Shown piece after piece: positions 47,801 to 56,421 of a stretch of 56,421 nucleotides of DNA (its first letter is position 1; every line of letters starts with the position of its first letter). The notes beneath the pieces are model-generated. The model was not told the DNA's origin. It was given only the letters and a program-made list of their open reading frames with translations, and ran no database searches. Both the position numbers and the translations under genes were made by a program. This stretch comes from Mycobacteriales bacterium (lineage in GTDB: Bacteria > Actinomycetota > Actinomycetes > JAFAQI01 > DASSKL01): positions 1 through 56,421 of the forward strand of contig DASSKL010000061.1 of assembly GCA_035690485.1 (NCBI GenBank), in the 5' to 3' direction.

Positions 47801-48523
47801 TCAGGCGACGGGCGCCGCCTCCTCCATCAGGTTGCGGCTCTTCGACGGGTCGACCGGGATGCCGGGACCCATCGTCGTCGTCAGCGTGACCTTGCGCAGG
47901 TAGCGACCCTTGGCGGACGACGGCTTCGCGCGCAGCACCTCGTCGAGCGCGGCTGCGTAGTTCTCGACCAGCGCCTGGTCGCTGAACGACGTCTTGCCGA
48001 TCACGAAGTGCAGGTTGGCCTGCCGGTCGACGCGGTACTCGATCTTGCCGCCCTTGATGTCCTCGACGGCCTTCGCGACGTCCATCGTCACGGTGCCGGT
48101 CTTCGGGTTGGGCATGAGGCCGCGCGGGCCGAGCACCCGGCCGAGCCGGCCGACCTTGCCCATCATGTCGGGCGTGGCGACGGCGGCGTCGAAGTCGGTG
48201 CGACCGCCCTCGACCTCGGCGATCAGGTCGTCGGCGCCGACGATGTCGGCACCCGCGGCGCGCGCCTCGTCGGCCTTGTCGCCGGTGGCGAAGACAGCGA
48301 CGCGGGCGGTCTTGCCGGTGCCGTGCGGCAGGTTGACGGTGCCGCGCACCATCTGGTCGGCCTTGCGCGGGTCGACGCCGAGGCGCATGGCGACCTCGAC
48401 GGTGGCGTCGAACCCCTTGGTGGGCGACGTCTGCTTGGCGAGCCGGACGGCGTCGAGCGGGCCGTAGAGCCGGTCGCGGTCGACGAGCGCCGCGGCCTCG
48501 CGGTACTTCTTGCTGCGCTGCAT
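47801..48523 (-). CDS. rplA: 50S ribosomal protein L1 (uL1)
   Basis: The 240 residues start [20 protein letters not shown] and hold [20 protein letters not shown], the L1 signature. L1 forms the stalk that helps release E-site tRNA. The ATG at 48523 is preceded by GAGGAGAAG. A small hairpin lies between it and rplK. Confidence 0.98.
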   Translation of the reverse strand: MQRSKKYREAAALVDRDRLYGPLDAVRLAKQTSPTKGFDATVEVAMRLGVDPRKADQMVRGTVNLPHGTGKTARVAVFATGDKADEARAAGADIVGADDLIAEVEGGRTDFDAAVATPDMMGKVGRLGRVLGPRGLMPNPKTGTVTMDVAKAVEDIKGGKIEYRVDRQANLHFVIGKTSFSDQALVENYAAALDEVLRAKPSSAKGRYLRKVTLTTTMGPGIPVDPSKSRNLMEEAAPVA

Positions 48524-48545
48524 TGCTTCTCCTCGTGGTCCAGGC

Positions 48546-48562
48546 GGGCTCCCTCGGAGCCC
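48546..48562 (-). terminator. Hairpin between rplK and rplA
   Basis: Perfect seven-base stem GGGCTCC-GAG-GGAGCCC about 16 bases after the rplK stop and 20 before the rplA ribosome-binding site. No T-run. It may attenuate or be a processing signal. Confidence 0.45.
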
Positions 48563-48578
48563 TCCCACAGCTTTCGAA

Positions 48579-49010
48579 CTACTCGGTGACGGTGATCCCC
48601 ATGGAGCGAGCGGTGCCGGCGATGATCTTCTCTGCCGCGTCGACGTCGTTGGCGTTGAGGTCGGCCATCTTCGTCTGGGCGATCTCACGGACCTGGTCGC
48701 GGCTGATCGTCGCCACCTTGGTCTTGTGCGGCTCGCCGGAACCCTTCTCGACGCCCGCCGCCTTGAGGATCAGCCGGGCGGCCGGCGGGGTCTTGGTGAC
48801 GAACGTGAACGAGCGGTCCTCGTAGACCGAGATCTCGACGGGTACGACGTTGCCGCGCTGGCTCTCGGTCTCGGCGTTGTACTGCTTGCAGAACTCCATG
48901 ATGTTGACGCCGTGCTGGCCGAGCGCAGGGCCGACCGGCGGCGCCGGGGTGGCCTGGCCGGCCTGGATCTGCAGCTTGATGATCGCCGCGATCTTCTTCT
49001 TGGGAGGCAT
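48579..49010 (-). CDS. rplK: 50S ribosomal protein L11 (uL11)
   Basis: A 143-residue protein with the N-terminal thiostrepton-region Pro residues ([20 protein letters not shown]), standard L11, and the C-terminal RNA-binding domain ending GITVTE. It lies 25 bases after nusG. Needed for RelA/(p)ppGpp responses in other bacteria. Confidence 0.98.
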   Translation of the reverse strand: MPPKKKIAAIIKLQIQAGQATPAPPVGPALGQHGVNIMEFCKQYNAETESQRGNVVPVEISVYEDRSFTFVTKTPPAARLILKAAGVEKGSGEPHKTKVATISRDQVREIAQTKMADLNANDVDAAEKIIAGTARSMGITVTE

Positions 49011-49035
49011 GACAGTCCTTCGGACGAGCGGAAGC

Positions 49036-49854
49036 TCAGATCTTGGCGACCTGGCTGAACGACAGCTCGACCGGGGTCTCCCGGCCGAAGATGGAGACCA
49101 GCACCTTGAGCTTCTGCGCGTCGGGGTTGATCTCGTTGATGGTGGCGGGCAGCGTCGCGAACGGGCCGTCCATGACCGTGACCGACTCGCCGACCTCGAA
49201 GTCGACGACCTTCGGCGCCTCGGCCTTCTTCTCCTTGGGCTTCGGCGCGAGGATGCGGGCGACCTCGTCGAGCGTGAGCGGGGACGGGCGGTTGGTCTGG
49301 CCGACGAAGCCCGTGACGCCGGGGGTGTTGCGGACCGTGGACCACGACTCGTCGGTGAGGTCCATGCGCACCAGGATGTAGCCGGGGAAGACCTTCGACT
49401 GGACGACCTGGCGCTTGCCGCCCTTGACGATCGTCTCCTCCTGCGTGGGCACCTCGATCTGGAAGATGAAGTCCTCCATGTTCAGCGAGGTGATGCGGCT
49501 CTCGAGGTTGGTCTTCACCTTGTTCTCGTAGCCGGCGTAGGAGTGCACGACGTACCAGTCGCCGGGAGCCGAGCGCAGCGCGCGCATGAACTCCTCAACC
49601 GGGTCCTCCTCAGGACCGCTGACGCCCTCGCCCGCACCGGCCTCGCTGCCGGCATCGTCGACCGCGTCGTGGACCTCGTCGGTGCGCTCGGACGGCGTCT
49701 CGGGCTGGAGGTAGCCGGGCGTCTCGTCGTCGTTGAGGCCGAGGCCCATCTCGTCGGCGCTGTCCGCGCCGGCACCCGCGTCCGTCGACGGCATGTCGGG
49801 CGCGCCGGGCGTGGCGAACGGCTCGGACTGCTCGTCCAGCGGCTGGTCGGACAC
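49036..49854 (-). CDS. nusG: Transcription termination/antitermination protein NusG
   Basis: The C-terminal ~180 residues are NusG: NGN domain with [20 protein letters not shown] and KOW domain [20 protein letters not shown]. The first ~90 residues are Asp/Glu/Ala-rich low complexity, typical of actinobacteria but long (272 in total). GTG start ([12 protein letters not shown]); the next gene downstream is rplK. Confidence 0.97.
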   Translation of the reverse strand: MSDQPLDEQSEPFATPGAPDMPSTDAGAGADSADEMGLGLNDDETPGYLQPETPSERTDEVHDAVDDAGSEAGAGEGVSGPEEDPVEEFMRALRSAPGDWYVVHSYAGYENKVKTNLESRITSLNMEDFIFQIEVPTQEETIVKGGKRQVVQSKVFPGYILVRMDLTDESWSTVRNTPGVTGFVGQTNRPSPLTLDEVARILAPKPKEKKAEAPKVVDFEVGESVTVMDGPFATLPATINEINPDAQKLKVLVSIFGRETPVELSFSQVAKI

Positions 49855-49918
49855 GGGGATGCTCTGCTTCCTGGAGGTTCGGTGGCTCGGGGTGGGGTCG
49901 GGAGTGCCCGCGGGCTGG

Positions 49919-50164
49919 CTACCCGAAGATCGCGATGACGGCCTTCGTGAACGCGACGTCGAAGCCGGCGATGATGGCGATCATCACGGAGACGAAGAAG
50001 ATTGACACGACCGTGTAAGTGATCAGCTCCCGGCGGGTCGACCAGATCACCTTGCGCAGCTCGGCGACGACCTGGCGGTAGAACGTGGCGCTGCGGCGGA
50101 TCGGGCCGCCGGCTGAGCTCCCGGAGCCGCTGCGCGCGGGGCGCTGCTCGGTCGTCTGCGTCAC
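49919..50164 (-). CDS. secE: Protein translocase subunit SecE
   Basis: The 81 residues have one transmembrane helix near the C-terminus ([17 protein letters not shown]), preceded by the amphipathic [23 protein letters not shown] start. Small single-helix SecE is the Gram-positive form; it completes the translocon with SecY. It lies 38 bases after tRNA-Trp and is likely co-transcribed. Confidence 0.96.
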   Translation of the reverse strand: MTQTTEQRPARSGSGSSAGGPIRRSATFYRQVVAELRKVIWSTRRELITYTVVSIFFVSVMIAIIAGFDVAFTKAVIAIFG

Positions 50165-50202
50165 GGTGTCACCTGTCGGTCGCTACGGTCGGACTGGTCC
50201 AG

Positions 50203-50275
50203 CAGGGCAGGAGGGACTCGAACCCCCAACCACCGGTTTTGGAGACCGGGACTCTGCCAATTGAGCTACTGCCCT
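50203..50275 (-). tRNA. tRNA-Trp (anticodon CCA)
   Basis: Folds into a 73-base tRNA: seven-base acceptor AGGGCAG/CTGCCCT, D arm GCTCAATTGGCAGAGT, anticodon loop CTCCAAA, T loop TTCGAGT, discriminator G. 3' CCA is not encoded. Located just before secE, as trpT is in mycobacteria. Confidence 0.95.
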
Positions 50276-50336
50276 ACGGCCGCCGGGGCGCTCCCGCACG
50301 GGCGTGCCGGAACACCGGTCGGACCGGCCGGGTGTC

Positions 50337-50366
50337 AGTGTACGTGCCGACGCGTGCGCCGGTCGA
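50337..50366 (-). promoter_or_regulatory. Promoter-like site of tRNA-Trp-secE-nusG
   Basis: Minus-strand TCGACC, 18 bases, TACACT, about 60 bases before the tRNA. It shares its -10 hexamer with the rpoB promoter. The predicted leader includes CCGGTC-G-GACCGG (50315-50327). Confidence 0.6.
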
Positions 50367-50406
50367 CTCGGAGCAACGGCCGACGGGCGCGGCAATTGGG
50401 GTGCAT

Positions 50407-50424
50407 CCCCATGGGACCATGGGG
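50407..50424. repeat. Perfect inverted repeat abutting the aspC start
   Basis: CCCCATGG-GA-CCATGGGG ends two bases before the aspC ATG. It could be an operator or an mRNA hairpin covering the ribosome-binding region; no other Shine-Dalgarno sequence is visible. Confidence 0.5.
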
Positions 50425-50426
50425 GC

Positions 50427-51626
50427 ATGGCACGAGTCTCCGCGCGCATCGCCGGCATCAGCGAGTCGGCCACGTTGGCCGTCGACGCGAAGGCCAAGGC
50501 GCTGAAGGCCGCCGGCCGCGACGTGATCGGCTTCGGCGCCGGCGAGCCCGACTTCCCGACGCCCGACGCGATCGTCGAGGCGGCGGTGCGGGCCTGCCGC
50601 GATCCGCGGTTCCACCACTACACGCCCGCCGCGGGCCTGCCAGAGCTGCGGGAGGCGATCGCGGCGAAGACGCTGCGCGACTCCTCCTACACCGTGCAGC
50701 CGGGGCAGGTCCTGGTGACCAACGGCGGGAAGCAGGCGGTCTACCAGGCCTTCGCGACCCTGCTCGACCCCGGCGACGAGGTGCTCCTGCCGGCGCCCTA
50801 CTGGACGACCTACCCCGAGGCGATCAAGCTCGCCGGCGGCGTACCGGTCGAGGTCATGACCGACGAAGCGAGCGGCTACCTCGTCTCGGTCGCGCAGCTC
50901 GAGGCAGCGCGCACGCCGCGGACGAAGGTGCTGCTGTTCTGCTCGCCGTCGAACCCGACCGGCGCGGTCTACCCGCCGGACCAGGTCACGGCGATCGGCG
51001 AGTGGGCGGTCGAGCACGGCGTCTGGGTGCTCACCGACGAGATCTACGAGCACCTCGTCTACGGCGACGCGGAGTTCTCCTCGATGCCGGTGCGGGTCCC
51101 CGAGCTCGCCGACACCTGCGTCGTGGTCAACGGCGTCGCCAAGACCTACGCGATGACCGGCTGGCGGGTGGGCTGGCTGATCGGCCCGCCCGACGTGGTC
51201 GCGGCCGCGGGCAACCTGCAGTCGCACGCGACGTCCAACGTGTCGAACGTCGCGCAGGCGGCGGCGCTCGCCGCGGTGTCGGGCGACCTCTCGGCGGTCG
51301 CGCAGATGCGCACGGCGTTCGACCGGCGGCGGCAGACGATGACCCGGATGCTGCAGGAGATCCCGGGCGTCACCTGCCCTGAGCCGCAGGGCGCGTTCTA
51401 CTGCTACCCCTCGCTCAAAAGCGTGCTCGGCAAGGAGCTGCGCGGCCGGCGGCCCACCACGTCGGCGGACCTGGCGGGGCTGGTCCTCGAGGAGGCGGAG
51501 GTCGCGATCGTTCCGGGTGAGGCGTTCGGCACGCCCGGCTACGCGCGCCTGTCCTACGCCCTCGGCGACGACGACCTGGCCGAAGGGGTCGGCCGGATGG
51601 CGAAGCTGCTGTCAGAAGCCCGCTGA
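50427..51626 (+). CDS. aspC: Pyridoxal-phosphate aminotransferase, probable aspartate aminotransferase
   Basis: Fold-type I class I/II aminotransferase of 399 residues. [18 protein letters not shown], the [11 protein letters not shown] Asn loop, DEIYEHLVY, and the PLP-binding Lys in [13 protein letters not shown] are all present, as is the C-terminal Arg region [13 protein letters not shown]. The order aspC next to secE occurs in Streptomyces, where the gene is annotated as aspartate aminotransferase; substrate here is inferred. ATG at 50427 gives [19 protein letters not shown]. Its 3' end overlaps the convergent lipase gene by 15 bases. Confidence 0.92.
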   Translation: MARVSARIAGISESATLAVDAKAKALKAAGRDVIGFGAGEPDFPTPDAIVEAAVRACRDPRFHHYTPAAGLPELREAIAAKTLRDSSYTVQPGQVLVTNGGKQAVYQAFATLLDPGDEVLLPAPYWTTYPEAIKLAGGVPVEVMTDEASGYLVSVAQLEAARTPRTKVLLFCSPSNPTGAVYPPDQVTAIGEWAVEHGVWVLTDEIYEHLVYGDAEFSSMPVRVPELADTCVVVNGVAKTYAMTGWRVGWLIGPPDVVAAAGNLQSHATSNVSNVAQAAALAAVSGDLSAVAQMRTAFDRRRQTMTRMLQEIPGVTCPEPQGAFYCYPSLKSVLGKELRGRRPTTSADLAGLVLEEAEVAIVPGEAFGTPGYARLSYALGDDDLAEGVGRMAKLLSEAR

Positions 51627-52532
51627 CAGCGAGACGTCGCCCGACGGAGCCTCCCCGCCGAGAGCCTCGGCGACCATCGCGCGACCGGCGGCGAAACCCG
51701 CCGCGAGCAGCTGATGGGTGCGGTTGAAGTCGCGCAGGTCGTGACGGCCGACGCCGAGCGGCGGCAACGTGAACACCTGCTGCCCCTGCCCGAGGGTCGG
51801 GTCCTGCCGGGCCAGCAGCGAACGGGTGACCGCGAAGCTCTCGAGCAGCACGTCGAGGGCGCTCATGGCGCCGTCCCCCCAACCGTGGAACTCGCTCGAC
51901 ACGTCGAGCACCCACACGCGCCGGGCACCGAGGTCGAGCGCCCGCTGCACGGGCACCGGACAGGTGACCCCGCCGTCGACGTGCAGGCTGCCCCCGAGCT
52001 CGACCGGCGGGAAGAGCAGCGGGAGTCCGGCGCTGGCGAGCAGCACGCGAGCCGGGTCGCCGGCGTCCCACCAGCACGCCTCGCCGGCCAGCAAGTCGGT
52101 CGTGGCGACGTGGCAGGGGACCCGGGTGTCGGCGAGGTCGTCGACCGGTACGCACCGGGCGATCAGGTCCAGCAGAGCGTGGGGGGACTGCAGGTGGTCG
52201 GTGCGTCCGACGAGCCGGCGGGCGACGTCGAAGCGGCCGTCGGGGAAGACGTCGCGGTAGCGCAGGGCCAGCCACACCCGCTGCAGCTCGGCGACCCGCG
52301 CGGGCGTCGGCTCGACGGCGATGAACGCCGCGTTGAGCGCGCCCACCGAGCAGCCGACGACGAGGTCGGGCCGGATGCCGGCTTCGAACAGCGCCCTCAG
52401 GGCACCGGCCTGCGCGGCACCGAGGCTGCCGCCCCCGGAGAACACGATCGCGTCGCCGGGCGGAGCCGCCACCGGCTGGACCGGGACGGCGGGCTCGTGG
52501 CGACGACGGCGGCGAAACGGGATCACCGTCAT
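51612..52532 (-). CDS. Patatin-like phospholipase
   Basis: The 306 residues have the patatin signatures in order: oxyanion [11 protein letters not shown], the Ser nucleophile in [11 protein letters not shown] and the Asp in [12 protein letters not shown]. Rssa/YchK-type proteins hydrolyse acyl chains of phospholipids. ATG at 52532 is chosen for its strong ribosome-binding site (AGGAGGTG); a GTG or ATG further upstream is possible. N-terminus is Arg-rich (PFRRRRRHE). The physiological substrate is unknown. The promoter region holds the palindromes TTGTCGACAA (52584-52593) and TACCGGTA. Confidence 0.85.
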   Translation of the reverse strand: MTVIPFRRRRRHEPAVPVQPVAAPPGDAIVFSGGGSLGAAQAGALRALFEAGIRPDLVVGCSVGALNAAFIAVEPTPARVAELQRVWLALRYRDVFPDGRFDVARRLVGRTDHLQSPHALLDLIARCVPVDDLADTRVPCHVATTDLLAGEACWWDAGDPARVLLASAGLPLLFPPVELGGSLHVDGGVTCPVPVQRALDLGARRVWVLDVSSEFHGWGDGAMSALDVLLESFAVTRSLLARQDPTLGQGQQVFTLPPLGVGRHDLRDFNRTHQLLAAGFAAGRAMVAEALGGEAPSGDVSLSAGF

Positions 52533-52648
52533 CGCTGCGCCACCTCCTGCCGTCTCCGTTACCGGTAGTGACGTTCTCCCTACCCTTGTCGACAACGAAC
52601 GACCCTCCCCTTAGTCACTCTGAGTACCCGCGGAACCACGCAGATACG

Positions 52649-53314
52649 TCATCGCGTCCCGGGCGGGCGGTAACGGTCGCGCATCCGCAACCAGGTGCGC
52701 CGCGACTCGCGGTCGCGGTAGGCGGGGTCGGTGTCGTGATAGCCGTGGTGGCGGCCCTGCCGCACCGGCAGCTCGAGATCGGGCACGACCAGCCGGCCGC
52801 CGCTGGCGGCGCGCAGCGCGAGGGAGAACTCCAGGTCGGCGTTGCGGTAGTAGCGCGCCTTGCGGTGCGGCCCGCCGGTCGCGAGCGCCGCCGACCGGCG
52901 CATCGCGAACAGGTAGCCCAGCAGCACGTCGACCTCCCCCGGTCCTGCGTCGGCGACTTCGTGCCACTCCGCGTCGAAGACCCCGCCCCGCCACCCCGCA
53001 CCCACGACGCCGGGGTCGTCGAACGCGGCCAGCAGCGGACCGAGCGCGTCACCTTCGAAGACCGTCGAGACCTCGCACCACACGTGCACGGCAGCCGTGT
53101 CGGCACGCAGCAGCGCTGCACGTGCGGCGGCCCAGCCGGCGGCACCGGCGACGTGCCAGGCCTGCACCCGCGGGCCCGCGAACTCTTCGACGGCCGCGCC
53201 GGCACCGTCGACGTCGCCCAGGTCGAGCACCTGCACGACCACGTCATCGGACGTGTGGCGCAGCAGCGCGTCGAGGCAGGCGCGGACGTCGTCGGGCCAG
53301 CCCTCGACGAGCAC
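52649..53314 (-). CDS. Glycosyltransferase family 2-like protein, start uncertain
   Basis: The 221 residues (from GTG 53314) include VLLGYLFAMRRSAALATGGP and ARYYRNADLEFSLALR, resembling the acceptor region of GT2-type transferases (Asp-Phe-Glu-like ED motif replaced by ADLEF). The frame stays open upstream through the hadB stop, reading A-T-V-S-V before the GTG, which looks like the first strand of a GT-A fold, but no ATG/GTG/TTG is found there. It could be a non-standard start or a decayed gene. Donor and acceptor are unknown. Confidence 0.6.
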   Translation of the reverse strand: MLVEGWPDDVRACLDALLRHTSDDVVVQVLDLGDVDGAGAAVEEFAGPRVQAWHVAGAAGWAAARAALLRADTAAVHVWCEVSTVFEGDALGPLLAAFDDPGVVGAGWRGGVFDAEWHEVADAGPGEVDVLLGYLFAMRRSAALATGGPHRKARYYRNADLEFSLALRAASGGRLVVPDLELPVRQGRHHGYHDTDPAYRDRESRRTWLRMRDRYRPPGTR

Positions 53315-53400
53315 GGAGACGGTCGCCCGCCGGTCGTCGGGCGCGGCGGAGCGGTCCGGCAGGTCGGCGACCGCCGGCAGGACCGGGAACGATGCGGGCG

Positions 53401-53829
53401 TCAGGCGAGCTGGACGATCGCGACGGCGTTCTGCAGCACGCGGTTGTCACCCGACCGCGCGTCGATGTTGACCTTGACCCGGCGGCCGTCGAGCTTCTCC
53501 TCGACGGTGCCCCCCACCTCGAGCGTGGCGCCCTTGTCGTCGTCGGGCACGGGCACCGGGGCGGAGAACCGCACGCCGTACTCCAGGACCGCGCCGGGGT
53601 CGCCGGCCCAGTCGGTGACGACGCGGCCGGCCTCGGCCATCGTGAACATGCCGTGCGCGATGACGTTGGGCAGGCCGACGGCCTTCGCGATGCGTTCGTT
53701 CCAGTGGATGATGTTGAAGTCGCCGGAGGCGCCGGCGTACATCACGAGGTTCGCGCGTTGCACGGTGAACGTCTGCTTCGGCAGCTCGGTGCCGACCTCG
53801 ACGTCGTCGTAGCTCACCTTCGCGGTCAT
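53401..53829 (-). CDS. hadB: Hot-dog (R)-hydratase, HadB/MaoC-like
   Basis: A 142-residue hydratase-2 fold protein. ASGDFNIIHWNERIAKAVGL, with the catalytic Asp and His, and NVIAHGMFTM match mycobacterial HadB, which dehydrates 3-hydroxyacyl-ACP in fatty-acid elongation. It shares one base with hadA. Whether it acts in mycolate or other lipid synthesis is unknown, since mycolic acid genes are not visible. Confidence 0.82.
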   Translation of the reverse strand: MTAKVSYDDVEVGTELPKQTFTVQRANLVMYAGASGDFNIIHWNERIAKAVGLPNVIAHGMFTMAEAGRVVTDWAGDPGAVLEYGVRFSAPVPVPDDDKGATLEVGGTVEEKLDGRRVKVNIDARSGDNRVLQNAVAIVQLA

Positions 53830-54293
53830 CAGCCCTCCTGCGCAGACGCGGCCGTGCCGCGGGAGACGATCGTGCTGTAGGCGGTGCAGACCTGCTCACC
53901 CTCGACGGTCGTGATCTCGGTCTTGGTCGTCATCAGCTCGTTGCGGCCGGCGTCGCGGATGTCGGTCACCGTCGAGACGCCCTTCAGCACGTCGCCGGCG
54001 CGGGCCGGCCGGTGATGGACGAACCGCTGCTCGCCGTGCACGACCCGGCTGTAGTCGAGGCCGAGATCGGCATCGCCCACCGGCCCGGCACCGAGCCGGA
54101 AGTTGACGACCGTGAGGAAGGTCGGCGGGGCGATCACGTCGGGATGGCCGGCCTCCTTGGCGGCCTCGGTCGAGCGGTAGACCGGGCTGCGGTCACCGAT
54201 CGCGTCGGCGAAGTCACGGATCTTCTCGCGCGACACCTCGTAGGTGCCGGCGGAGGCGAACTCCCGTCCGATGAAGTCGCGGTTGAGCGGCAT
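53829..54293 (-). CDS. hadA: Hot-dog dehydratase subunit, HadA-like
   Basis: The 154 residues begin MPLNRDFIGREFASAGTYEV and have FADAIGDRSPVYRSTEAAKE and PPTFLTVVNFRLG, matching the substrate-binding, non-catalytic HadA partner of HadB. In M. tuberculosis the order is rpmG2-hadA-hadB-hadC-trpT-secE; here hadC is replaced by the transferase and lipase genes. ATG at 54293 is the family start. Confidence 0.82.
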   Translation of the reverse strand: MPLNRDFIGREFASAGTYEVSREKIRDFADAIGDRSPVYRSTEAAKEAGHPDVIAPPTFLTVVNFRLGAGPVGDADLGLDYSRVVHGEQRFVHHRPARAGDVLKGVSTVTDIRDAGRNELMTTKTEITTVEGEQVCTAYSTIVSRGTAASAQEG

Positions 54294-54360
54294 TGCCCCC
54301 ACTCTCCAGGCTGATCGACGACAGCGTGGGGCGCAACGTAGCAAGCCGCTGGACGACGAA

Positions 54361-54386
54361 GGCCGCCACCCCTGCGGGTGACGGCC
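54361..54386 (-). terminator. Hairpin after rpmG
   Basis: Stem GGCCG-CACCC against GGGTG-CGGCC with single mismatches and a GCAG loop, 22 bases after the rpmG stop. It separates rpmG from hadA at least partly. The rest of the 54294-54408 gap holds no clear promoter. Confidence 0.55.
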
Positions 54387-54408
54387 TCGACGTCGGCGGG
54401 CGCAGCGT

Positions 54409-54573
54409 TCAGCGCGTCTCGCGGTGCGCAGTGTGCTGGTTGCAGTTGGGGCAGTACTTCTTCATCTCGAGCCGATCGGGATCGTTGCGGCGGTTCTTGC
54501 GCGTGATGTAGTTGCGGTGCTTGCACTCGTTGCACGCCAGAGTGATCTTCGGTCGTACGTCGGTGGCTGCCAC
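54409..54573 (-). CDS. rpmG: 50S ribosomal protein L33 (bL33), zinc-binding type
   Basis: A 54-residue protein from GTG at 54573: [20 protein letters not shown], then two Cys pairs (CNEC and CPNC) for zinc. It is the C+ form, like rpmG2 of mycobacteria, which is also beside hadA. Confidence 0.96.
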   Translation of the reverse strand: MAATDVRPKITLACNECKHRNYITRKNRRNDPDRLEMKKYCPNCNQHTAHRETR

Positions 54574-54604
54574 GGTGCCTCTCCTGTGTGTTGTCGCATC
54601 GAAG

Positions 54605-54678
54605 TAGCGGAGGCCGGACTTGAACCGGCGACACAGCGATTATGAGCCGCTTGCTCTGCCAGACTGAGCTACTCCGCC
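54605..54678 (-). tRNA. tRNA-Met (anticodon CAT)
   Basis: 74 bases: acceptor GGCGGAG/CTCCGCT (first pair G-T), D arm GCTC...GAGC, anticodon stem AGCGG/TCGCT around CTCATAA, T loop TTCAAGT, discriminator A. Elongator-type, since the three G-C pairs of initiator tRNA are missing. Same order as metT beside rpmG2 in mycobacteria. Confidence 0.94.
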
Positions 54679-54714
54679 GTCGTGCGTCGCGCTCGGGAGA
54701 GCGGCAACGCACAG

Positions 54715-54787
54715 AGCCCCCTTACGGAATCGAACCGTAGACCTTCTCCTTACCATGGAGACGCTCTGCCGACTGAGCTAAGGGGGC
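54715..54787 (-). tRNA. tRNA-Thr (anticodon GGT)
   Basis: 73 bases: acceptor GCCCCCT/AGGGGGC, anticodon loop ATGGTAA, T loop TTCGATT, discriminator T. A TACGCT hexamer (54800-54805 on the minus strand) lies 12 bases upstream and is a probable -10, without a clear -35. Confidence 0.95.
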
Positions 54788-54880
54788 GAGCGCCCGACCA
54801 GCGTACCCGACCTCGGCGAGGGCGGGACGCGGCCGGCGCGGACGCAGCACCGATGGCAAACGGTGCCGCGATCCGGTCAG

Positions 54881-54962
54881 TGGCAGGTGTTGGATTCGAA
54901 CCAACGTAGGCTGAGCCGACGGTTTTACAGACCGTTCCCTTTGGCCGCTCGGGCAACCTGCC
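54881..54962 (-). tRNA. tRNA-Tyr (anticodon GTA)
   Basis: 82 bases with a long variable arm (class II), acceptor GGCAGGT/ACCTGCC, anticodon loop CTGTAAA, discriminator A. A TACAGT hexamer lies 12 bases upstream on the minus strand (54974-54979), a probable -10. It stands alone, divergent from yajQ. Confidence 0.95.
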
Positions 54963-55038
54963 GGAGGGCTCCAACTGTAACGGACATCCGCGACCGGCCG
55001 GCGAGCGGTTTGGGCGCGGTCGGGGGAAGGTGTACGCC

Positions 55039-55533
55039 GTGGCGGACGCGTCGTTCGACGTCGTGAGCAAGGTCGACCGGCAAGAGGTCGACAACGCGCT
55101 GAACCAGGCGGCCAAGGAGATCGGCCAGCGCTTCGACTTCAAGGGCACCGGTGCCTCGATCGCCTGGTCGGGCCAGGAGGCGGTCGAGATGCGGGCCGAC
55201 TCGGCCGACCGGGTGCGGGCCGTGCTCGACGTGTTCGAGAGCCGGCTGGTCAAGCGCGGCGTCTCGCTCAAGGCGCTCGACCACGGTGACCCGGAGGCCG
55301 CAGCCGGCGGCACGTCGCGGCTGCTCGTGCGCATCCGGCAGGGCATCGACGACGAGAAGGCCAAGGCCATCGTCAAGAAGATCAAGTCCGACGGGCCGAA
55401 GGGCGTGCAGGCCCAGGTGCAGGGCGACACGGTGCGGGTGTCGAGCAAGAAGAAGGACGACCTGCAGCAGGTGATCGCGGTGCTGCGGGAAGCCGACCTC
55501 GGCATCCCACTGCAGTTCACCAACTACCGCTGA
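55039..55533 (+). CDS. yajQ: YajQ family nucleotide-binding protein
   Basis: The 164 residues have FDVVSKVDRQEVDNALNQAA, RFDFKGTGASIAWSG and IVKKIKSDGPKGVQAQVQGD, the DUF520 signature. In other bacteria YajQ binds cyclic di-GMP or nucleic acid, but the function here is unknown. GTG at 55039 is preferred because GGGGGAAGG lies nine bases before it; GTG at 55030 directly abuts that site. Beside the tRNA-Tyr gene on the opposite strand. Confidence 0.85.
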   Translation: MADASFDVVSKVDRQEVDNALNQAAKEIGQRFDFKGTGASIAWSGQEAVEMRADSADRVRAVLDVFESRLVKRGVSLKALDHGDPEAAAGGTSRLLVRIRQGIDDEKAKAIVKKIKSDGPKGVQAQVQGDTVRVSSKKKDDLQQVIAVLREADLGIPLQFTNYR

Positions 55534-55541
55534 GCGCCTGT

Positions 55542-56421
55542 CTACAACCAGTCGCGGCGGCGGAACGCGACGTAGAGCGCCACCGAGAGCACCACGATCA
55601 GCGCAAGCGCGAAGATCCCGCCGACGAGGGTGTCGGCGTGCGGCCAGGTGTGCACGTTCATGCCGTAGTAGCCGGTGATCGCGGTCGGCACCGCGATGAT
55701 CGCCGCCCAACTGGTGACCTTCTTCATGATCTCGTTGAGCCGGTTGCCCTGGATCGTCAGGTTCGTCTCGAGGATCGTCGACACCAGATCCCGTAGGGAG
55801 TCGGTCCAGTCGGTCGCGCGCAGCACGTGGTCGTAGACGTCCTGGTGGTAGGGCAGCATCCCCTCGTCGACGACCCTGAGGTCACGCCGCATCAGGGCGT
55901 TGACGACCTCGCGGGTCGGGACGACGACCCGGCGCAGCAGCACGAGCGCCTTGCGCAGCGTGTAGCTGCGCCGCTGCACCTCGGCCCCCCGCGACCGCTG
56001 CTCGTCAAAGAGCAGGTCCTCGAGCGACTCGATCTGGTCGTCGAGCTCCTGCACCGTCTCGAAGTGGCCGTCGACGACCACGTCGAGCAGCCCGTAGAGC
56101 AGGAAGCCCACGCCGTACTTGGCCAGGTCGGGCGAGGAGTCCCAGCGGCTGGTGACCTCCTCGATCGCGAACCGCCCGGACTTGCGCACGGTGATCAGGT
56201 AGCGCGGCGAGACGAACGCCGCGAGCTCTGAGGCGCGCAGCTCGCAGGTGGCGGGGTCGAGCTCCACGTCGTACAAGGACATGAACAGGTGGTCCTCGTA
56301 GCGGTCGAGCTTGGGGCGCTGCCGCTCGTGCGTCGCGTCCTCGACGGCGAGCGGGTTCAGCCCGAACTCCTCCGCGATCAGCGCGAGCTCCTCGGGCCTG
56401 GGCTCGCAGAGATCCATCCAG
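55542..56421 (-). CDS. corA: CorA-like magnesium/cobalt transporter, 5' partial
   Basis: About 293 residues are present, ending in two transmembrane helices with the GMN ion-selectivity motif (YYGMN) between them. The N-terminal domain reads DLCEPRPEELALIAEEFGLN, where CorA proteins usually have some 30-50 residues before, so the start lies beyond the right edge; a Met at 56417 is probably internal. Convergent with yajQ, eight bases apart. Confidence 0.9.
   Translation of the reverse strand, partial: WMDLCEPRPEELALIAEEFGLNPLAVEDATHERQRPKLDRYEDHLFMSLYDVELDPATCELRASELAAFVSPRYLITVRKSGRFAIEEVTSRWDSSPDLAKYGVGFLLYGLLDVVVDGHFETVQELDDQIESLEDLLFDEQRSRGAEVQRRSYTLRKALVLLRRVVVPTREVVNALMRRDLRVVDEGMLPYHQDVYDHVLRATDWTDSLRDLVSTILETNLTIQGNRLNEIMKKVTSWAAIIAVPTAITGYYGMNVHTWPHADTLVGGIFALALIVVLSVALYVAFRRRDWL

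Overview
The window is a high-GC stretch of chromosome from an actinobacterium (Actinomycetota). The evidence is the very high third-position GC, frequent GTG and TTG starts, a zinc-binding adenylate kinase, Cys-rich forms of S4, S14, L24, L33 and L36, and the gene order tRNA-Thr, tRNA-Met, rpmG, hadA-hadB, aspC, tRNA-Trp, secE-nusG, rplKA, rplJL, which from memory matches Mycobacterium and Streptomyces. The genus cannot be named from the sequence; a Frankia/Geodermatophilus-like relative is plausible but only a guess.

Almost everything is on the minus strand, so transcription runs from high to low coordinates. In transcription order: a 5'-truncated corA and tRNA-Tyr, -Thr and -Met; rpmG and a HadA/HadB-type hot-dog dehydratase pair; a glycosyltransferase-like gene and a patatin-like lipase; tRNA-Trp, secE, nusG, rplK, rplA; rplJ-rplL behind an L10-leader-like region; a complete 11-gene mce lipid-import operon (ATPase, two YrbE permeases, MceA-F, two Mce-associated proteins); rpoB-rpoC; rpsL-rpsG-fusA-tuf; the S10/spc/alpha ribosomal clusters with secY-adk-map and infA; truA; and rplM-rpsI-glmM-glmS, ending in the first codons of a probable acpS. 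Only three protein genes are on the plus strand: mug between rpoC and rpsL, aspC next to tRNA-Trp, and yajQ beside the tRNA-Tyr gene.

The genes form a growth-rate module: RNA polymerase core, elongation factors, most ribosomal proteins, the Sec channel, methionine aminopeptidase, adenylate kinase and entry into amino-sugar synthesis for cell wall. The envelope lipid importer is placed inside it, separating rplJL from rpoBC. Six transcription units begin with near-identical promoters (TYGRCM, exactly 18 bases, TANNCT). Several ribosomal proteins and NusG carry long acidic, Ala/Glu-rich low-complexity tails. No CRISPR array, insertion sequence, prophage or rRNA gene was found. No gap longer than 300 bases exists; the larger ones hold the promoters, leaders and hairpins listed. 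All family assignments are from reading motifs, not from database searches.
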